A stretch of 16,562 nt of DNA from Flavobacteriaceae bacterium UBA3478. Its GTDB lineage: Bacteria > Bacteroidota > Bacteroidia > Flavobacteriales > Flavobacteriaceae. This document shows positions 14,719 to 16,562 of the stretch, piece after piece. The translations under genes were made by a program, and so were the position numbers. The stretch lies in assembly GCA_002381155.1 (NCBI GenBank), contig DFQX01000073.1:1-16562 (forward strand). The letters run 5' to 3'. The notes beneath the pieces are model-generated. The model was given only the letters and a program-made list of their open reading frames with translations, was not told the DNA's origin and made no database searches. The stretch's first letter is position 1, and each line of letters opens with the position of its first letter.

Positions 14719-16061
14719 TGACAACGCTTCTTTTTCTTGTTCTTTCGATTATACCTGGGCCGAGACTCGATCTTTTAGAACATTTGATTTTTCCTGAAGG
14801 TGAAGGGTTTACTATTATTACTAAGGACAGTATTTATCACACGCTAAACGGTAAAGAATTCTCTGCAAGAAAGCATTTTTTTGCTGAAGATATCTATCGA
14901 TTAGATCTTGTCCCGTCTAACGATCCACAAAAGTTCTTTATCGCCGATGGTGGCGGTGTGGTTTTGAAGTATCAAAATGACACATTACAACGCGTAGATC
15001 AATCATATCGTTGGCGGAGTAGGTATAATTCTTTTGTCGCCGCGGCAAGGGACACGATTTATCTGTTTGGCGGCTATGGCGAGTTCACCTTTTATAATGA
15101 TTTGCTCCGATTTGAGGAATCAACAAGAGAATGGGTTGAACTCCCGGTTCAGGAGCCTAGGCCTTCTCGAATGAGCAAAGCTATTGGTCATTTGGATTTA
15201 GAAAATCGCTCATTATACGTAGGTTTTGGTTCTGATTCTCGTTATGTTGATAAACGTTCTACCTATCGTCCATTTTACAGTGTCGGACGCTTCGATTTAG
15301 ATGGAGAGTATTTTGAGACTTTGGGTAGTATGGAATTTATTCAAGAGTTTCAAAATGACGAGGGAGTGAAGTTTTGGAACTCTTTTCCCCATTACAAATT
15401 GCCGTTTTTCTATTCGAACCGTTATTTATTTATGTTTGATTTTGCCAAAGGAGTTGCACATCTCCATGATGAAGCGGAATACTCCACGATAGAGCAGTTT
15501 AGTCAAATTCTGTCCTATAATCCCGTTTCTAATAAGTTTCTACTTGGAGGAGATTTAGCCGACAGACCGCGATATCTCGTCGTTAATGAGTTAGATTTAT
15601 TGGGCAGACATTATAAGGTCTTTGATATGAAAAAGGAGGAGGTGCTATTTAACAAATACCTCATAGGGATTTTACTCCTTGTTGTAGTAAGTATATTCTA
15701 TCTGTTTAGTGGTAAAAAGCAACAACTTATTGACCTTATTAATCAGGATCAAAATCGAGTCAAATTACAGCTGTCTGATGAAGATTTCAATGTTTTTCGG
15801 AGTATTATAGATGCCTATCCGAATTTTGTTGATTATCCTGAGCTTCAGAATTCTTTTGAGAGAGATTTAAGCTATGAAAGTCGTATCAAGAAATTGAGGA
15901 CGACTATCAAAACTATTGACGATACCGTTCAGTCTGTCCTCAAGATAAAAGGAAGTGTTTTTGAAATAGAGAAAGGAAAAGAAGACAAAAGGGTAAAGAT
16001 CATTCGTTTAAAAGACCAAAGCTTTAAGTTCTCTAAACTACGTTCCTTTTTACCTTTTTAG
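14718..16061 (+). CDS. Propeller-like sensor with membrane helix and putative winged-helix tail (paralogue 2)
   Basis: Paralogue of the preceding gene, 447 residues, starting in a TAATG stop/start overlap that implies translational coupling. It has the same plan: short hydrophobic N-terminus (MTTLLFLVLSIIPG), extracytoplasmic region (about 15-310) with a clear kelch-type word YLFGGYGEFTFYNDLLRF (115-132) closed by REWVELP, a membrane helix (about 312-330, KYLIGILLLVVVSIFYLF), then a cytoplasmic tail (about 348-435). The tail matches paralogue 1 at about 55 of 88 positions by hand count, including 16 identical residues in SFERDLSYESRIKKLR. The extracytoplasmic parts are clearly related (ILSYNP...LVVNELDLLG against ILAYNP...LVINEADLLG) but more diverged. 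The N-terminus is weak for a signal peptide because it lacks basic residues; it may act as a signal anchor. It ends overlapping hemB by 4 nt tail to tail. The DNA-binding role is inferred from sequence pattern only. Confidence 0.8.
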   Translation: MTTLLFLVLSIIPGPRLDLLEHLIFPEGEGFTIITKDSIYHTLNGKEFSARKHFFAEDIYRLDLVPSNDPQKFFIADGGGVVLKYQNDTLQRVDQSYRWRSRYNSFVAAARDTIYLFGGYGEFTFYNDLLRFEESTREWVELPVQEPRPSRMSKAIGHLDLENRSLYVGFGSDSRYVDKRSTYRPFYSVGRFDLDGEYFETLGSMEFIQEFQNDEGVKFWNSFPHYKLPFFYSNRYLFMFDFAKGVAHLHDEAEYSTIEQFSQILSYNPVSNKFLLGGDLADRPRYLVVNELDLLGRHYKVFDMKKEEVLFNKYLIGILLLVVVSIFYLFSGKKQQLIDLINQDQNRVKLQLSDEDFNVFRSIIDAYPNFVDYPELQNSFERDLSYESRIKKLRTTIKTIDDTVQSVLKIKGSVFEIEKGKEDKRVKIIRLKDQSFKFSKLRSFLPF

Positions 16062-16562
16062 AGGCCTTGTAAGTGTTTCGCGGCTTCTTTAGCAAAATAA
16101 GTCGCGATAAGATCTGCACCTGCCCTCTTGAAGCACATTAATTGTTCTAAATAGGCCTTCTCATAATCAATCCATCCTTTTTCTGCGGCGGCGTGAAGCA
16201 TTGCATACTCCCCTGAAACGTGATAAACTGCAACGGGTAGCTGTACAGCATTTTTAACTTCACGAACGATATCAAGATAGGGTAGCCCGGGTTTCACCAT
16301 TAAAATGTCTGCACCTTCTTCTTGGTCCATTAACGCTTCTTTAACCGCTTCGATACGATTTGCGGGGTTCATTTGATAGGTTTTTTTGTCTTCAGGGACG
16401 TCTTCCGCATCGACAGGTGCTGAATCGAGGGCGTCTCTAAAAGGCCCATAAAATGCACTTGCATATTTTGCCGCATAACTTAAGATACCTACGTCTTCAA
16501 AACCTTCAGCATCTAGTGCTTTTCTTATTTCATTGATTCGTCCGTCCATCATGTCGCTGGGA
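16058..16562 (-). CDS. hemB: Delta-aminolevulinic acid dehydratase (porphobilinogen synthase), C-terminal half
   Basis: Cytosolic enzyme that joins two 5-aminolevulinate molecules to porphobilinogen, an early step of heme synthesis. The gene is cut by the window's right edge: the frame stays open past the ATG at 16552 and reads PSDMMDGRI, the usual internal HemB word, so that ATG is not the start. About 167 of the roughly 325 residues of a full protein are visible. Both active-site lysines are present: one in LSYAAKYASAFYGPFRDA (codon 16466-16468) and the Schiff-base lysine in DILMVKPGLPYLDI (codon 16292-16294). The motif YQMNPANRIEA lies between them, and VYHVSGEYAML follows. The N-terminal metal-binding segment is outside the window, so metal dependence cannot be judged. 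It ends tail to tail with paralogue 2, overlapping by 4 nt. Confidence 0.97.
   Translation of the reverse strand, partial: PSDMMDGRINEIRKALDAEGFEDVGILSYAAKYASAFYGPFRDALDSAPVDAEDVPEDKKTYQMNPANRIEAVKEALMDQEEGADILMVKPGLPYLDIVREVKNAVQLPVAVYHVSGEYAMLHAAAEKGWIDYEKAYLEQLMCFKRAGADLIATYFAKEAAKHLQGL

Noticed and set aside
16550..16552. ATG at 16552 as the hemB start
   Set aside because: In-frame codons before it read PSD, completing the internal HemB word PSDMMDGR; the N-terminal half lies outside the window.

Overview
The window looks like chromosomal DNA of a member of the Bacteroidota, most likely a marine representative of Flavobacteriales. Four things point there. The SUF operon ends with SufT and a DUF2480 protein. 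Several promoters match the Bacteroidota TAnnTTTG -7 element. A GH16 laminarinase-type lipoprotein lies beside a repeat-built surface protein, as in flavobacterial laminarin loci. Two genes encode extracytoplasmic propeller-like proteins with cytoplasmic tails. All identifications are from reading the sequence; no database search was run.

Layout. 1-847 (+): 3' part of a secreted or surface protein made of tandem about 179-residue modules, closed by a strong hairpin terminator (872-900). 904-1833 (+): GH16 beta-glucanase lipoprotein starting 3 nt after that terminator. 1873-3159 (+): Xaa-Pro aminopeptidase (pepP). 3116-5447 (-): thiL then brnQ, an operon with a 1-nt gap; brnQ overlaps the pepP end by 44 nt. 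5448-5580: divergent promoter region. 5581-11941 (+): SUF iron-sulfur assembly operon sufA-sufB-sufC-sufD-sufS-sufE-sufT-DUF2480, with gaps of 15 nt or less or overlaps. 11945-13171 (-): hflX. 13172-13347: intergenic region with the hflX promoter and an operator-like cluster of direct and inverted repeats. 13348-16061 (+): two tandem paralogues, each with a signal peptide, a propeller-like extracytoplasmic domain, one membrane helix and a cytoplasmic domain that looks like a winged helix. 16058-16562 (-): C-terminal half of hemB, cut by the window edge.

How the genes work together. The first two genes would bind and cut beta-1,3-glucan at the cell surface. The SUF operon is a complete Fe-S assembly line: SufS/SufE supply sulfur, SufBCD is the scaffold with its ATPase, SufA carries clusters, and SufT and DUF2480 are accessory. 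PepP, ThiL, BrnQ, HflX and HemB are housekeeping functions.

The least explained part is the tandem paralogue pair at 13348-16061. I read it as a possible membrane-tethered one-component sensor/regulator pair: a sensor propeller outside, a DNA-binding domain inside, and no kinase. The promoter region in front of it carries 11-bp direct repeats and an 18-bp palindrome. The domain assignments are inference from sequence pattern. No rRNA, tRNA, CRISPR or insertion sequence was seen, and no gene-free stretch exceeds 300 nt.
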